Of a stretch of DNA of 64,000 nucleotides, positions 46,116 to 55,352 are shown in pieces. The notes beneath the pieces were generated by a model, which was not told where the DNA came from, ran no database searches, and saw only the letters and a list, made by a program, of their open reading frames with translations. This stretch comes from Poriferisodalis sp965215815 (GTDB lineage Bacteria; Actinomycetota; Acidimicrobiia; Acidimicrobiales; Poriferisodalaceae): contig NZ_CBDCEO010000012.1 in the NCBI RefSeq assembly GCF_965215815.1, positions 496,001 through 560,000 on the forward strand. Reading direction: 5' to 3'. The position numbers and the translations under genes are program-made. The stretch's first letter is position 1. Every line of letters begins with the position of its first letter.

Positions 46116-46263
46116 CGGTTCCTCCTGGGTGCGCGGCGGTATCCGAGGGGACACGCCGACATAGGTGTTCGAACGACAGTGGTGTATCACGCCTGGCGCC
46201 TGGCCGCGGCCGGAAGTCGCCGCTGCAAGGGTGCTCGGCAGCGAGGACTAGTGTCCCGCCAAT

Positions 46264-47706
46264 ATGGGGGAGGCGCAGGTGGCAGACGAGCAGGGCAGCG
46301 AGATCGGCACGGGGGCAGATGCCCGACCTTTGGCCGGCATCCGGGTATTCGAGATCAGCATTGCCGTGGCGGCACCGTGCTGTGGCCAAGTCTTGGCACA
46401 TCACGGGGCTGAGATCTTCAAGGTGGAGGCCCGCAGCTACCCCGATGTAGCCCGAGCATTCGGCTCGGCGTGGGCCCGTGACCCCGAGCTCGCCGACGTG
46501 TTCTGTGACACCAGCCCGTACGTTCCGGAGATGTCATCGGGCAAGCGGTCTGTCGGCTTCGAGCTGAAGCAGCCCGAGGGACTCGGGGCAGCACGGCGCC
46601 TGTTGGCCACCTGCGACGTGTTCCTGACGAATTTCGCAGCACCCGGCATCGCCGAACTCGGGCTCGACTACGAGTCGGTGACCGAGGTACGGCCGGACAT
46701 CATCTACGCGGGCATGACCGGCTTCGGAGTGGACCCCGAGATGCCGTACTACCCGTTCCGTGCCTTCGGACCGAATCAGGCGCCGCTTGTGGGGTGGGAC
46801 GCGCTCACCGGCTTTCCACACGAGGAGCCTGCAGGCATCCCCTCGATCGCTCCGCCTGACTACATGGGCGGTCTGCATACGACGGTGGCGATCTTGAGCG
46901 CCCTAGTCGAACGCGACCAAACCGGTCAAGGCCGCTTCATCGACATCAGCCAGCTGGAGACCACGGTGTCGTTCCTGGGGCCGTACCTGATGGGCCACGA
47001 CATGGGTGTGCCTGAGCCGTACCGCAACGGCAACCGGGTCTCCTGGGCTGCGCCAGCCGGCATCTATCCCTGCGCCGGTAACGACCGGTGGGTGGCCGTC
47101 GAAGTGCAAAGCGACGAGGCATGGCAGTCGTTTGCTGCGCTGGCTGAATGGTCGGGCATCGAAGCGCACGACGGCAGCGGGCAAGCGGCCCTGGCGACCT
47201 ATGCCCACGAGACGCTGGCCGAACGCATCGCCAACCATGACGCCCTCGATGCGGAGCTGTCTGCCTGGACCTCCCGCCGAAGCGCGCAGCAGGCTGCTGC
47301 TGAGCTGCAGGCCTTGGGCGTAGCGGCCTACGAGGTGCTGGATCACCGTGGCGTGCTGGCCGACCCGCAGGTGCACGACCGCCGCCCTTACTCGGTAGTG
47401 GCGAGCCCGAGGCTGGGACGGGACCTGTTTGTGCGCAATCCGCTGCGCATGAGCCGGACACCGCCGTATGTCACACGGGCAGGCCCGAACATGGGGGGCG
47501 ACACGGTCGACGTGCTCACCGAGATCGGGTACTCCGGCAACGAAGTGGAGCAGATGGTCGCCGACGGAGCGGTGTTCACCGATTCGAGACCTGAGTTGGT
47601 CCTCGAGCGCCCCTTTGACCGGTGGTACGAGTCGGTGGGGATCGCGGAGTTCTACGACGCAGAGGGCCGTGTCATCGGCGGCGGGGCCATAGGCGGCAGG
47701 CAATGA
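46264..47706 (+). CDS. CaiB/BaiF (family III) CoA-transferase, first of an overlapping pair
   Basis: 480 residues. PLAGIRVFEISIAVAAPCCGQVLAHHGAEIFKVE is the family entry motif; NFAAPGIAELGLDYESV and APPDYMGGLHTTVAIL follow, the latter with the candidate catalytic Asp. ATG 46264 is the first start, but GTG 46279 follows a GGGGAGG at good spacing and may be the real one. Family III enzymes exchange CoA between acids without ping-pong kinetics. Stop overlaps the next CoA-transferase by 4 bp. Confidence 0.9.
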   Translation: MGEAQVADEQGSEIGTGADARPLAGIRVFEISIAVAAPCCGQVLAHHGAEIFKVEARSYPDVARAFGSAWARDPELADVFCDTSPYVPEMSSGKRSVGFELKQPEGLGAARRLLATCDVFLTNFAAPGIAELGLDYESVTEVRPDIIYAGMTGFGVDPEMPYYPFRAFGPNQAPLVGWDALTGFPHEEPAGIPSIAPPDYMGGLHTTVAILSALVERDQTGQGRFIDISQLETTVSFLGPYLMGHDMGVPEPYRNGNRVSWAAPAGIYPCAGNDRWVAVEVQSDEAWQSFAALAEWSGIEAHDGSGQAALATYAHETLAERIANHDALDAELSAWTSRRSAQQAAAELQALGVAAYEVLDHRGVLADPQVHDRRPYSVVASPRLGRDLFVRNPLRMSRTPPYVTRAGPNMGGDTVDVLTEIGYSGNEVEQMVADGAVFTDSRPELVLERPFDRWYESVGIAEFYDAEGRVIGGGAIGGRQ

Positions 47707-48941
47707 GCGCCGCACAGCAACAACCACAGCAACGACACGGCCCGTGGACCGGCGTCCGGGTGCTTGACCTGACTGGGCTGTCGGGCGCATACGGGACCCG
47801 CGTGTGGGCGGCGCTCGGCGCGGATGTCATCTGCGTGGAACCGCCCGTGGGCAGTCCCATCCGGCAGATGCCGCCGCTCGCTCCAGGCCATTCCGGCCCC
47901 GAGGCCAGCCTGTGGTGGGCCTACTACGGCGCCACTAAGCGCAGCGTGGTGCTCGATCCGACCAACGCTGGTGACGCAGCGGCGCTGGTGAATCTGATCG
48001 GTTCCGCCGACGTGGTGCTCGACGATGCTCCGCCAGCCACCCAGGAGACGTACCCCTGGTTGGCGGCCCAAGGTGAGGGCGGTCTGGGCGTTGCCGGAAT
48101 CGTCGAGAAGTTCCCGCATCTGACGTGGGTGTCGATCACTCCGTTCGGCATGACGGGACCGCGACGCGAATGGCGTTCGTCGAACCTCATCGGCTGGGCT
48201 TCGTGCGGGTTGGCGTCCACCGTGGGCTTCCCCCACGGTCCGCCGCTGACACCTGCAGGGGAGATCGGCGTGCTCATGCACGGTGCTTCGCTGCATGCGC
48301 TGATCGGCTCGATGCTGTCGGTGCGTACCCGTAACCAAGCTGGGGCATCCGGTGAGCCAGCGCTGGGTCAGACCATCGATCTCTCGCTGCAAGAAGTCGG
48401 CCTGTGGCTGTCGCCCGAGACTGGTGTCCCGCTCTATCTCGATGACCAGGTGCCTCGACCGCGAGCCGGCAATCGCCGGCCGGTCACCAGCCCGATGGGC
48501 ATGTACCCGGCATCTGACGGCTACGTGGCGATCATCGCCATCCAGCCGACCCACTGGAACGCCGTGGCGCAGTGGGTTCACGAGCTCACCGGCAACGAAG
48601 GCATTCTCGACGAGATCTTCGTGGACATCGTGGTGCGACGCGAAGCGCTGGAAGCCGTGGACGCGTGGGTCGAGGAGCTGACGACCCAGTTCACCAAGCA
48701 GGAATTGTTCGTCGAGGGTCAGCGGCGGCGTATTCCCATCACGCCGGTCAACACCGTCGGCGACCTGCGTCACGACCCGCATCTCGAAGCGGTCGGCTGG
48801 TGGCGCACCGAGGAGCACCCGGTGCTCGGCACCTATACCGTGCCCGGCTCGCCGTTCACCACCGACGGAGACTGGTGGGCCTGGCAGCGTGCCCCGATGC
48901 TGGGCGAGCACACCGATGAGGTGCTGGGGTCGCTGAGCTAG
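47703..48941 (+). CDS. CaiB/BaiF CoA-transferase, second of the pair
   Basis: 412 residues from ATG 47703, inside the stop of the first gene (ATGA). Family motifs: TGVRVLDLTGLSGAYGTRVWAALGADVICVEPP, RSVVLDP, FGMTGPRREWR. Only about 30% of obvious motifs coincide with its neighbour, so this is probably a hetero-oligomer pair rather than a recent duplication. The catalytic-Asp region here reads GEIGVLMHGASLHALIG, without an obvious Asp; one subunit may be structural. Confidence 0.9.
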   Translation: MSAAQQQPQQRHGPWTGVRVLDLTGLSGAYGTRVWAALGADVICVEPPVGSPIRQMPPLAPGHSGPEASLWWAYYGATKRSVVLDPTNAGDAAALVNLIGSADVVLDDAPPATQETYPWLAAQGEGGLGVAGIVEKFPHLTWVSITPFGMTGPRREWRSSNLIGWASCGLASTVGFPHGPPLTPAGEIGVLMHGASLHALIGSMLSVRTRNQAGASGEPALGQTIDLSLQEVGLWLSPETGVPLYLDDQVPRPRAGNRRPVTSPMGMYPASDGYVAIIAIQPTHWNAVAQWVHELTGNEGILDEIFVDIVVRREALEAVDAWVEELTTQFTKQELFVEGQRRRIPITPVNTVGDLRHDPHLEAVGWWRTEEHPVLGTYTVPGSPFTTDGDWWAWQRAPMLGEHTDEVLGSLS

Positions 48942-48969
48942 TGCTGTGATCGCAAACGTTCGCCCGTAG

Positions 48970-49027
48970 CCGGCGTTGGCGTTGGTGGGTGTGTCGCCGT
49001 GTGGCTGGTGGCGTTGGCGTTGGTGTG
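48970..49027 (+). repeat. Left flank of 48-bp minisatellite interrupted by IS element
   Basis: About one and a half degenerate units containing GTGTGTCGCC, GTGTGGCTGGTG and GGCGTTGGCGTTGG, the same unit found on the right side of the insertion sequence. Confidence 0.75.
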
Positions 49028-49074
49028 AGGTGTGTCTGAGTCTTCCGCGGAGATCGGCTGAGAAATGAACCAAG

Positions 49075-50160
49075 TCATGCTGTGTTCTCGGGGTTGTTGG
49101 TGGTGGTCCGGCGGTTGTGGTCGAGCCGTCGTGTGCGGGCTCGTTGGAGGCCTTGCCGGCGGGCCTCGCGGATCGGTTCTCCTCGTTGGTGGTGTTCGTC
49201 GTCGGGGGTGACGTAGCCGATCGCTTCGTGCAGCCGGACTTCGTTGTAGTCGATCCGGATGCGTGCCAGCTCTGTGTCGAGCAACGCCGGGTCGGTGATC
49301 TCGTCGAGGTGGGGCCATTCGTGCTTGATGTGCCCGAAGAAGCTCTCGATCCAGGCTTGGTCGGTGGGGGTGCGGGGTCGGCCGTGGTGTTGGGCGATGG
49401 CCATCATCGCCATGTAGGCGCGGGTGTCGTGGCTGGTCATGGCCGGGCCGTTGTCGGACACGGCGAGCAGGATCGGCCGGTCGGGGTCGTCGATGTCGAG
49501 ATCGAGGCGGTCGTCGGTGAGCAGCTCGTCGAGATCTTGGGCTAGCAACGCCTGGTCGAAGATGACACGCACTTGGGTGGAGGTCTCCTCGGTCGAGACC
49601 AGGCTGGTGATCCAGTAGCGCGAGACCATGTCGACGATGGCGAACACGCAGCGCCGGGCCTGCCCGAAGTGGGTGACGTCCCAGATCCAGATCCTGTTCG
49701 GTTCGGTAGACCAGCCAGTGCGGCCACGGCGTGCGGGGCCGCCGTGGTGTCGGCGGCTGTTCGGGCAGCACAAGCCCGTGGGCAGCCAGAACGCGCCGGA
49801 ACGTCGAGGGGGCCACCCACACCCGGCCCACATAGGAACCGCGGTGGGCGAGCTTGCGGTGCGACCGGTCGACCGGTCCCCACTCTTCAGCGACAGCGAG
49901 GACCTCCGCGACTTCGTCGGCCAGCAAGGCATGCACCGGCGCGCCGCCCGGGGCGAGGTCGCTGAGCGTGCCCAGCTCGCGTCGGCGGGCCCGCCAGCGG
50001 TGCACCCGGTCGTCGGAGACCTGCCACACACCGGTGGCCCATGTGTGCCAGAACCCGGCGGCAACGGCGTCGTCGACGGTGTTGAGGACCAGCTCTTTGG
50101 CCTCGGCGGGGACTCTCGCCGGGACCGGTCCGTTCAGTCCCAGCCGGATTTTCCCCGGAC
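49075..50160 (-). pseudogene. IS3-family transposase orfB (integrase core), frameshifted
   Basis: The N-terminal part (VSDDRVHRWRARR, VGRVWVAPSTFRRVLAAHGL, TPWPHWLVYR) lies in one frame and the catalytic core (NRIWIWDVTHF, LLAVSDNGPAMTS, AWIESFFGHIKHEWP, giving D, D and E) in another. Removing one base near 49,700-49,707 (where TTCGG is doubled) restores a continuous LVYR-PNRIWIWD reading. The element is probably immobile unless that base is a sequencing error. Ends at the inner inverted repeat. Confidence 0.85.
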
Positions 50161-50472
50161 GATGGCCAACTCGATCGCTTGGACCTTGATCGCCTCGGTG
50201 AGCTGACCGATCTCTGCCCGGGCCGCTTCGAGCTCCCAGTTCCGTTCGGTGGCCGGGCGACCCGGCTTGCGGGCCAGCGCAGCCAGCGCCGCGTCCTTCA
50301 CCGTCCGGCGGATGGAGATGATCGTCGACACATCGACCCCCCACTTCCGGGCCGCGTCGGCCTGGGTGATCTCTCCGCCCGTGACCTGCAAGTAGATCTC
50401 CCACTTCGTCTCCGCGGACAGCTTCTTCGGTCGACGCCGACCCTCGCTGACAGTCATCTGATGCTCCTTCAC
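50134..50472 (-). CDS. IS3-family transposase orfA (helix-turn-helix)
   Basis: 112 residues: KKLSAETKWEIYLQVTGGEITQADAARKWGVDVSTIISIRR is the DNA-binding helix-turn-helix, followed by a leucine-zipper-like helix (AARAEIGQLTEAIKVQAIELAI). ATG 50472, or the internal ATG six codons later. Ends just after the slippery heptamer that would feed ribosomes into orfB. Confidence 0.88.
   Translation of the reverse strand: MKEHQMTVSEGRRRPKKLSAETKWEIYLQVTGGEITQADAARKWGVDVSTIISIRRTVKDAALAALARKPGRPATERNWELEAARAEIGQLTEAIKVQAIELAIVRGKSGWD
50149..50155 (-). promoter_or_regulatory. Canonical -1 ribosomal frameshift heptamer G GGA AAA
   Basis: In the orfA frame the codons are GGA AAA preceded by G, which fits X XXY YYZ. 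Slipping back one base gives GGG AAA ATC, exactly the orfB frame (GKIRLGLNGP). This is the IS3-family mechanism for making the OrfAB fusion transposase. Confidence 0.8.
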
Positions 50473-50543
50473 GCGTCAGCGAGAACACGATCAGACTTGG
50501 TTCATTCCACGGTGGACCCTCCGCGGCAAACTCAGACGCACAA

Positions 50544-50690
50544 CAGGTGGGTGTGTCGCCGGGTGTGGTCGTGTGGCTGGTGTCGTTGGCGTTGGTAGGT
50601 GTGTCGCCGGGTGTGGCCGTGTGGCTGGTGGCGTTGGCGTTGGTGGGTGTGTCGCCGGGTGTGGCTGGTGTCGTTGGCGTTGGTGTCGCG
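50544..50690 (+). repeat. Right flank of 48-bp minisatellite (three units)
   Basis: GTGTGTCGCC starts at 50551, 50599 and 50647, giving a strict 48-bp period; the last unit is shortened. Located directly after the stop of the HNH gene. Confidence 0.9.
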
Positions 50691-50707
50691 GGCCGCGAGG
50701 GGTGGGG

Positions 50708-52672
50708 TCATGGGGGTCCTGTCGCTGTTGTGCCGTTGGTCTCGCTGGTGGTGTGGGTGCGGGGTGTGGTGTTCCATCTGGTGGGGGCGGGGCGCCGCTG
50801 GAGTCGCTGGTTGTTGTTGTGGAGCTTGTGGTGGCAGTCGCCGCACAGGGCTGCGAGGTTGGGCACGTCCGTAAGGCCGTTGTCGGCTGCCCATTCGTCG
50901 ATGTGGTGGTAGTCGCAGCGGTGCATGGGTGAGCGGCACAGCACGCAGCCGCGGTCGCGTATGGCGACGGCGAGCTGCTGGGCGACGCTGGCGTGTCGAC
51001 GGCTGCGTCCGAGCCACAGGATCTCTGCGTTGGTGTCGAACAGAGCGCCTGCGATGCGCGTGTCGGGCGAGAGGTCGTCGAGGATTGACGGCGGGACGGG
51101 TCCGGCGCCGAGGAGTTCGCATGTTCCGTCGGGCCGGGTGCCGTCGATGACGCCGATCTCGGCGATGATCACGAGCTGGTTGGGTGCTTGGGCGGGCCGC
51201 CAGCGATCGATCGAGCGGCCCGACGGGCCTTCGGAGGCGACATCGCCGTCTCCGCTCAGCGTGGCATCGCTGTCCCCGCCGTGTCGGTGGGGTTCGGCAT
51301 CGCTGTTGCGGCCCCGGTCGGCGCTGCCGCCGCCGTCCCGAGGGTTCTCGGTGTAGCCGTCAGCGTCGCGGCTGTGTCCGCGGTGCTCGGCATTGCTGTT
51401 GCGGCCCGGGTCGTCATCGCTGCACCCGCCGTGCCTGTCATCAGGTTGTGGGCGGCGCCTGGTGTTGTGGCCGTGTGCGGCGGGGTGGTCGATGGTGGCC
51501 AGGGCGTTGCGGTCGGTGACGATCTCAAAAAGGCTGTCGGCGAGGCGTTGGCGGTTGTCGCGGATCTGGTTGGGTGTGGCGTCGCGTCCGCCGTCGAGAC
51601 GCCACAGGGCGTCGTTGTAGTTCTCGAGTGCCTGGCGCACCAACGCGAAGCTGATCGGGTCGAAGCTGGCGTGCAGCACACCCATCCCGGTGGACTCATC
51701 GACAAACAACGAAGCACACCGATCGCGGCGCTGACGGCTCAGCTCGGTCTGCGCGGCGGCAGGGTCGTGACGGGCCGTGAACTTCTTGGCCTGGTCGCGC
51801 AGCGTCTCAGGCGACACCACCGCGGCGGCTTCGAGCAGCTCGGCAGCGGTGTCGACCGCGTCAGGGCTGGTGCGCCGCGCAGCGTCGGCGAGCACAGCCG
51901 CGTGCTCGACGTTCAGCTCGCCCACCGCCAGGCCCCGAGCAACATTGGGCATCAGAGCGACCTGCTCGCCGACCTCCACGGTGCGCCTCGCGTCGCGCTT
52001 GCTCAGCCGCGCCCGCTCACGCAAGGTCGAGCGGCCCGACCCTGGGCGGGCGGCTTCGAGTGCGGCGGTCGCTGCGAGCAGCACTGCGTCTGTTGCTGAG
52101 CGCAACCGTGCCGCGGCGGCGATGACATCGGCGAGCGTGTCGCAGCCGGCGTCGCCCAGCGGCACCCGCGACGCTCTGGTGACCACCTCACGCGCACCGC
52201 ACAGCACCCCCAGCACACCCTCAACCGCCAACACCGGCCCAACCGACCCCGCTGAAGGCAACACCGGCTCAGCTGAAGGTGACACTGCTTCGACCGGAGA
52301 CGACACCGGCCCAGCCGGCCCAACCGGTTCGGCTGAAGGCAACACCGGCTCGGCTGAAGGTGACACTGCTTTGACCGGGGACGTCAGCGGCCCAGCCGGC
52401 CCAACCGGTTCGGCTGAAGGTGACACTGCTTTGACCGGGGACGTCAGCGGCCCAGCCGGCCCAACCGACCCCGCTGAAGGCAACACCGGCTCGGCTGAAG
52501 GTGACACTGCTTCGACCGGAGACGACACCGGCCCAGCCGGCCCGACCAGAAGCGACACCGGCTCAGCCGGCGACGACAGCGCGGGCGGCACGGTCACAGC
52601 CGCGTCGTTCGGCGGCACGGAGCCAGTCGGCATTCCCGCCGCCGAATCGCTGCGAACGTCTGAGCGCTTCAT
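50708..52672 (-). CDS. 13E12/DUF222-type HNH endonuclease
   Basis: 654 residues. The N-terminal ~150 are a Pro/Ser/Val repeat region (SPVEAVSPSAEPV units). A DUF222 domain follows (~150-400: LRERARLSKRDARRTVEVGEQV, ELNVEHAAVLADA), then a hydrophilic His/Asp/Arg-rich insert (~405-490), and a C-terminal HNH nuclease: CVLCRSPMHRCDYHHIDEWAADNG ... NLAALCGDCHHKLH, with two Cys pairs for structural zinc and the HH catalytic pair. Such multicopy actinobacterial genes are linked to mobile DNA. ATG 52672; next to the IS and surrounded by minisatellites. Confidence 0.88.
   Translation of the reverse strand: MKRSDVRSDSAAGMPTGSVPPNDAAVTVPPALSSPAEPVSLLVGPAGPVSSPVEAVSPSAEPVLPSAGSVGPAGPLTSPVKAVSPSAEPVGPAGPLTSPVKAVSPSAEPVLPSAEPVGPAGPVSSPVEAVSPSAEPVLPSAGSVGPVLAVEGVLGVLCGAREVVTRASRVPLGDAGCDTLADVIAAAARLRSATDAVLLAATAALEAARPGSGRSTLRERARLSKRDARRTVEVGEQVALMPNVARGLAVGELNVEHAAVLADAARRTSPDAVDTAAELLEAAAVVSPETLRDQAKKFTARHDPAAAQTELSRQRRDRCASLFVDESTGMGVLHASFDPISFALVRQALENYNDALWRLDGGRDATPNQIRDNRQRLADSLFEIVTDRNALATIDHPAAHGHNTRRRPQPDDRHGGCSDDDPGRNSNAEHRGHSRDADGYTENPRDGGGSADRGRNSDAEPHRHGGDSDATLSGDGDVASEGPSGRSIDRWRPAQAPNQLVIIAEIGVIDGTRPDGTCELLGAGPVPPSILDDLSPDTRIAGALFDTNAEILWLGRSRRHASVAQQLAVAIRDRGCVLCRSPMHRCDYHHIDEWAADNGLTDVPNLAALCGDCHHKLHNNNQRLQRRPAPTRWNTTPRTHTTSETNGTTATGPP
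52240..52570 (-). repeat. VNTR-like coding repeats in the HNH gene
   Basis: GGTGACACTGCT-anchored units recur at 52278, 52359, 52419 and 52500 (steps 81, 60, 81 bp), encoding Pro/Ser-rich tandem blocks at the protein N-terminus. All steps keep the frame. Confidence 0.85.
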
Positions 52673-53287
52673 GACAATGACTGTAAATGAGGGGTGTTAT
52701 ACGAAAGCCTCAAAGCGACACCCCGACGGCACCACCGCACCCGCAACGACCCCCCAACGGCACCACCGCACCCGAGCCGACACCAGGGCGACCCCACCGC
52801 ATCCGAGCCGACACCAGCGCGACCCCACCGCATCCGAGCCGACACCAGCGCGACTCCAAACACCGCTACGCCATGCACTCGTTGCGGGCGTGTGCGCTGC
52901 CCGATCACCGTCGCCGGATCAGCAGGTCGCATGGCGCCACCGATCTCGCTGTGTGGGCGCAAACACCTTCGGGCCCTGCTGACGCAGCTTGTGAGAACTG
53001 CGGGACGCCAGCACCCGGCCCCCAGTTCGCCGGCGACAGTGCAAACGTTCGTCGGGTCGAAATCCGCCCTGACGCCGGAAACCAAGGGCTACGGCGTATC
53101 GCGAACCCGCGCGTAGGTTTGCCGACACAGCGCTAGCTGGCTCGTGACCGGTTGCCCGACGCGATGCGCGAGTGTCTACTATCACGCAAGCGCCAAGCGC
53201 CAAAGCGACGGACGATGCCAGTACGAAATTGGCGCAGATTCGTTCGCTACCGGGGCCCGCGCAATATCCAGTCAGCAGGAGCCGATA
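52673..53287. other. 615-bp gene-free stretch with a 31-bp minisatellite
   Basis: Three copies of a 31-bp unit starting CGAGCCGACACC lie at 52773, 52804 and 52835. The rest shows no supported gene, RNA or terminator; possible reading frames here have no family resemblance. The right end leads into the ribosome site (AGGAG) of the enoyl-CoA hydratase gene. Confidence 0.7.
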
Positions 53288-54040
53288 ATGATCCGACTTT
53301 CCCATGACGGCGCAGTGGGAGTGGTGACGCTGTCACACCCGCCGCACAACCTGATCGGCGCCGACTTCATTGACCGGTATTGCACGGCACAGGAGGACGC
53401 CGTCGCTGCCGGCGCCCGGGCGATCCTGGTGCGCAGCGACCTGCGTCATTTCTGTGCTGGAGCAGATGTCAAGGCGTTGGGTCCCGACGATGGCACTGCC
53501 AGCGATCCGGCTGCGGTGCTCGACCGGCTGGAATCAATCCCGGTGCCGACCGTGGCGGCGGTCCACGGCGCGGTGCTAGGTGGCGGCTTCGAGCTGGCGC
53601 TGGCCTGCGACATGATCGTCGCCGCCGAATCGGCCCAAGTGGGCGCCGTGGAGGTCACGCTTGGGCTGGTTCCGCTGCTGGGCGCCATTCAGCGGCTGGT
53701 CGCCCGAGCCGGCCCGGCGCGGGCACGCGAGATCACGATGCTGGGCCGCCGCTACCGGCCAGCCGAGCTGGAGCGTCTTGGCGTGGTGAACCTGGTGGTG
53801 AACGACGACGAGCTGGAGGACGCCTCGCTGTCGCTCGCACGCCAGCTGGCCGCCGGACCGACGGTTGCGCTGGGAGTCATCAAGCGGGTCGTCAACATCG
53901 CTGTGAACGAAGGCACTCGTGCCGCGGACGAAGCGCTGAGCGACGAACTTGCAGCTATGTGGGCTTCGAATGACGTCCGGCGCGGCACCGAGGCCATGTT
54001 CACCGGCGGGCCCGGTACAGCGGTCTTCGAGGGCAATTGA
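53288..54040 (+). CDS. Enoyl-CoA hydratase/isomerase (crotonase family)
   Basis: 250 residues from ATG 53288 with AGGAG upstream. Crotonase marks: DLRHFCAGADVKAL (first oxyanion-hole segment), VHGAVLGGGFELALACDMIVAAE (second), and EVTLGLVPLLGAIQRL with a candidate catalytic Glu. It hydrates or isomerises an enoyl-CoA. The downstream CoA-transferase starts 19 bp later, so the pair probably activates and processes a shared carboxylic acid. Confidence 0.9.
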   Translation: MIRLSHDGAVGVVTLSHPPHNLIGADFIDRYCTAQEDAVAAGARAILVRSDLRHFCAGADVKALGPDDGTASDPAAVLDRLESIPVPTVAAVHGAVLGGGFELALACDMIVAAESAQVGAVEVTLGLVPLLGAIQRLVARAGPARAREITMLGRRYRPAELERLGVVNLVVNDDELEDASLSLARQLAAGPTVALGVIKRVVNIAVNEGTRAADEALSDELAAMWASNDVRRGTEAMFTGGPGTAVFEGN

Positions 54041-54058
54041 GCGGCGGGAGGCAACGAC

Positions 54059-55324
54059 GTGACTGACGAAGCACCCGACAGGACCGACGACGCGGCCCCG
54101 TCCGACGCAGCAGCCCACGCGGCACCGCTGGCGGGCATCACGGTGGTGGACTTCACCCGGGTGCTCGCAGGGCCGACGGCAACACGGATTCTCGTCGAGA
54201 TGGGTGCCTCGGTGACCAAAGTTGAGCCGCCGGCTGCCGACATCGCCCGAGCCGCATCGCCCTCGGCGGGCCCCACCTCCGGCTACTACCTGCAGCTCAA
54301 CGGGGGCAAGCGCAACCTCAGCATCGACCTCAACTATCCCGAGGGGCGAGAGGCGGTCTTCGAGCTGTGCAGCCGGGCAGACGTGATCGTGGAGAACTAC
54401 CGGCCGGGCACGATGGCCACCTTCGGCCTCGACTATCGGTCGGTCAGCGCCGTCAACCCGCGGGTCGTGTACGTGTCGATGTCGGGCTACGGGCAGGACA
54501 ATCCGTGGTCTTCACGGCCGGCGTTCGCACCGACCGTTCAGGCAGAGAGCGGTTCCACGGCCACACATCTCGCGCATTTCGGCGACCTGCTCGTCCGCCC
54601 GACGACCGACTCGACCAGCCAGGCAGACCTCTACACCGGCGTGCAGGGTGCCCTTGCCGCCATCACCGGGCTCTACCAGCGCAGCATGACCGGCCGTGGC
54701 ACCCACGCCGATGTGTCGATGATGGCCACGATGCTGTCGGTCAACGAGCGGCTGCACGCCGAAGCCAATGATCTCGACCCGTTGGGTGAGCCGCCGGCGC
54801 TGAGTGCGCCCGAATCGCCGATCTTCGAGCTGGCGGACGGTTCACTGATCACGATCGCTGCGTCACCGGTGTGGAGCCCGGCTTTTGGGCGCTACTGCAC
54901 GATGATGGGCCGCAACGACCTCAAGGCCGACGCCCGGTACAAGACGCCGGAGTTGCGCCGAGAGCACTACGACGAGCTGGTCGCTGAGGTCGCAGCGTGG
55001 ATTCGCACCTTCGGCAGCATCGAGGATCTGGAGCATCAGGTCTCGGGTGCGGGCGGGCTCGCCGTCGGTCGTATCCGGACTTCGGGCGAGGCTCTGGATA
55101 CCGAATGGGCCGAGGCGACCCGGCCCTACTACACCATCGACGTCGACGGCCGGGAGCTACGGCTCATGCGAGGCCCGTGGCGTTTCGACGGCCTCTCCAC
55201 GGCGCCGCTGCGGTTGGCTGCTGCGCAAGGTGCCCACAACGCCGAGGTCATGGCAGAGCTTGGCGCCACCGACGAGGAGATCGCCGACCTCGCCGAGCGC
55301 GGTGTCCTCCGCTCGAACGATTGA
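54059..55324 (+). CDS. CaiB/BaiF CoA-transferase
   Basis: 421 residues, GTG start with GGGAGG upstream. Family motifs: LAGITVVDFTRVLAGPTATRILVEMGASVTKVEPP, SGYYLQLNGGKRNLSIDLNYPEGR, VIVENYRPGTMATFGLDY and a DLYTGVQGALAAITGLYQR segment with the expected catalytic Asp. Closer to canonical formyl-CoA/succinyl-CoA transferases than the pair at 46-49 kb. Operonic with the enoyl-CoA hydratase. Confidence 0.92.
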   Translation: MTDEAPDRTDDAAPSDAAAHAAPLAGITVVDFTRVLAGPTATRILVEMGASVTKVEPPAADIARAASPSAGPTSGYYLQLNGGKRNLSIDLNYPEGREAVFELCSRADVIVENYRPGTMATFGLDYRSVSAVNPRVVYVSMSGYGQDNPWSSRPAFAPTVQAESGSTATHLAHFGDLLVRPTTDSTSQADLYTGVQGALAAITGLYQRSMTGRGTHADVSMMATMLSVNERLHAEANDLDPLGEPPALSAPESPIFELADGSLITIAASPVWSPAFGRYCTMMGRNDLKADARYKTPELRREHYDELVAEVAAWIRTFGSIEDLEHQVSGAGGLAVGRIRTSGEALDTEWAEATRPYYTIDVDGRELRLMRGPWRFDGLSTAPLRLAAAQGAHNAEVMAELGATDEEIADLAERGVLRSND

Positions 55325-55352
55325 ATTCGATTACTCGTCCCATGCGGTTGGC

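Larger units (their letters stand above)
49034..50537 (-). mobile_element. IS3-family insertion sequence with nested terminal inverted repeats
   Basis: Contains orfA, a -1 frameshift heptamer and a DDE orfB (broken). Ends match each other in inverse orientation over ~43 bp: the outer 19 bp (GTCTGAGTCTTCCGCGGAG against GTCTGAGTTTGCCGCGGAG) and the inner 13 bp AATGAACCAAGTC are conserved, with a weak middle. The inner TGAACCAAGTC ... GACTTGGTTCA (49066-50504) has the TG...CA ends usual for IS3, so the exact element boundary is ambiguous. No clear target duplication. Confidence 0.85.

Noticed and set aside
48938..50488. Single long frame across the IS as an intact transposase
   Set aside because: It carries only the N-terminal part of orfB; past ~49,700 the catalytic DDE motifs are in another frame.
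50547..50932. Plus-strand frames reading GVSPGVAVWLVALAL repeats
   Set aside because: Products of the 48-bp minisatellite and the antisense of the HNH gene; no ribosome site or family.
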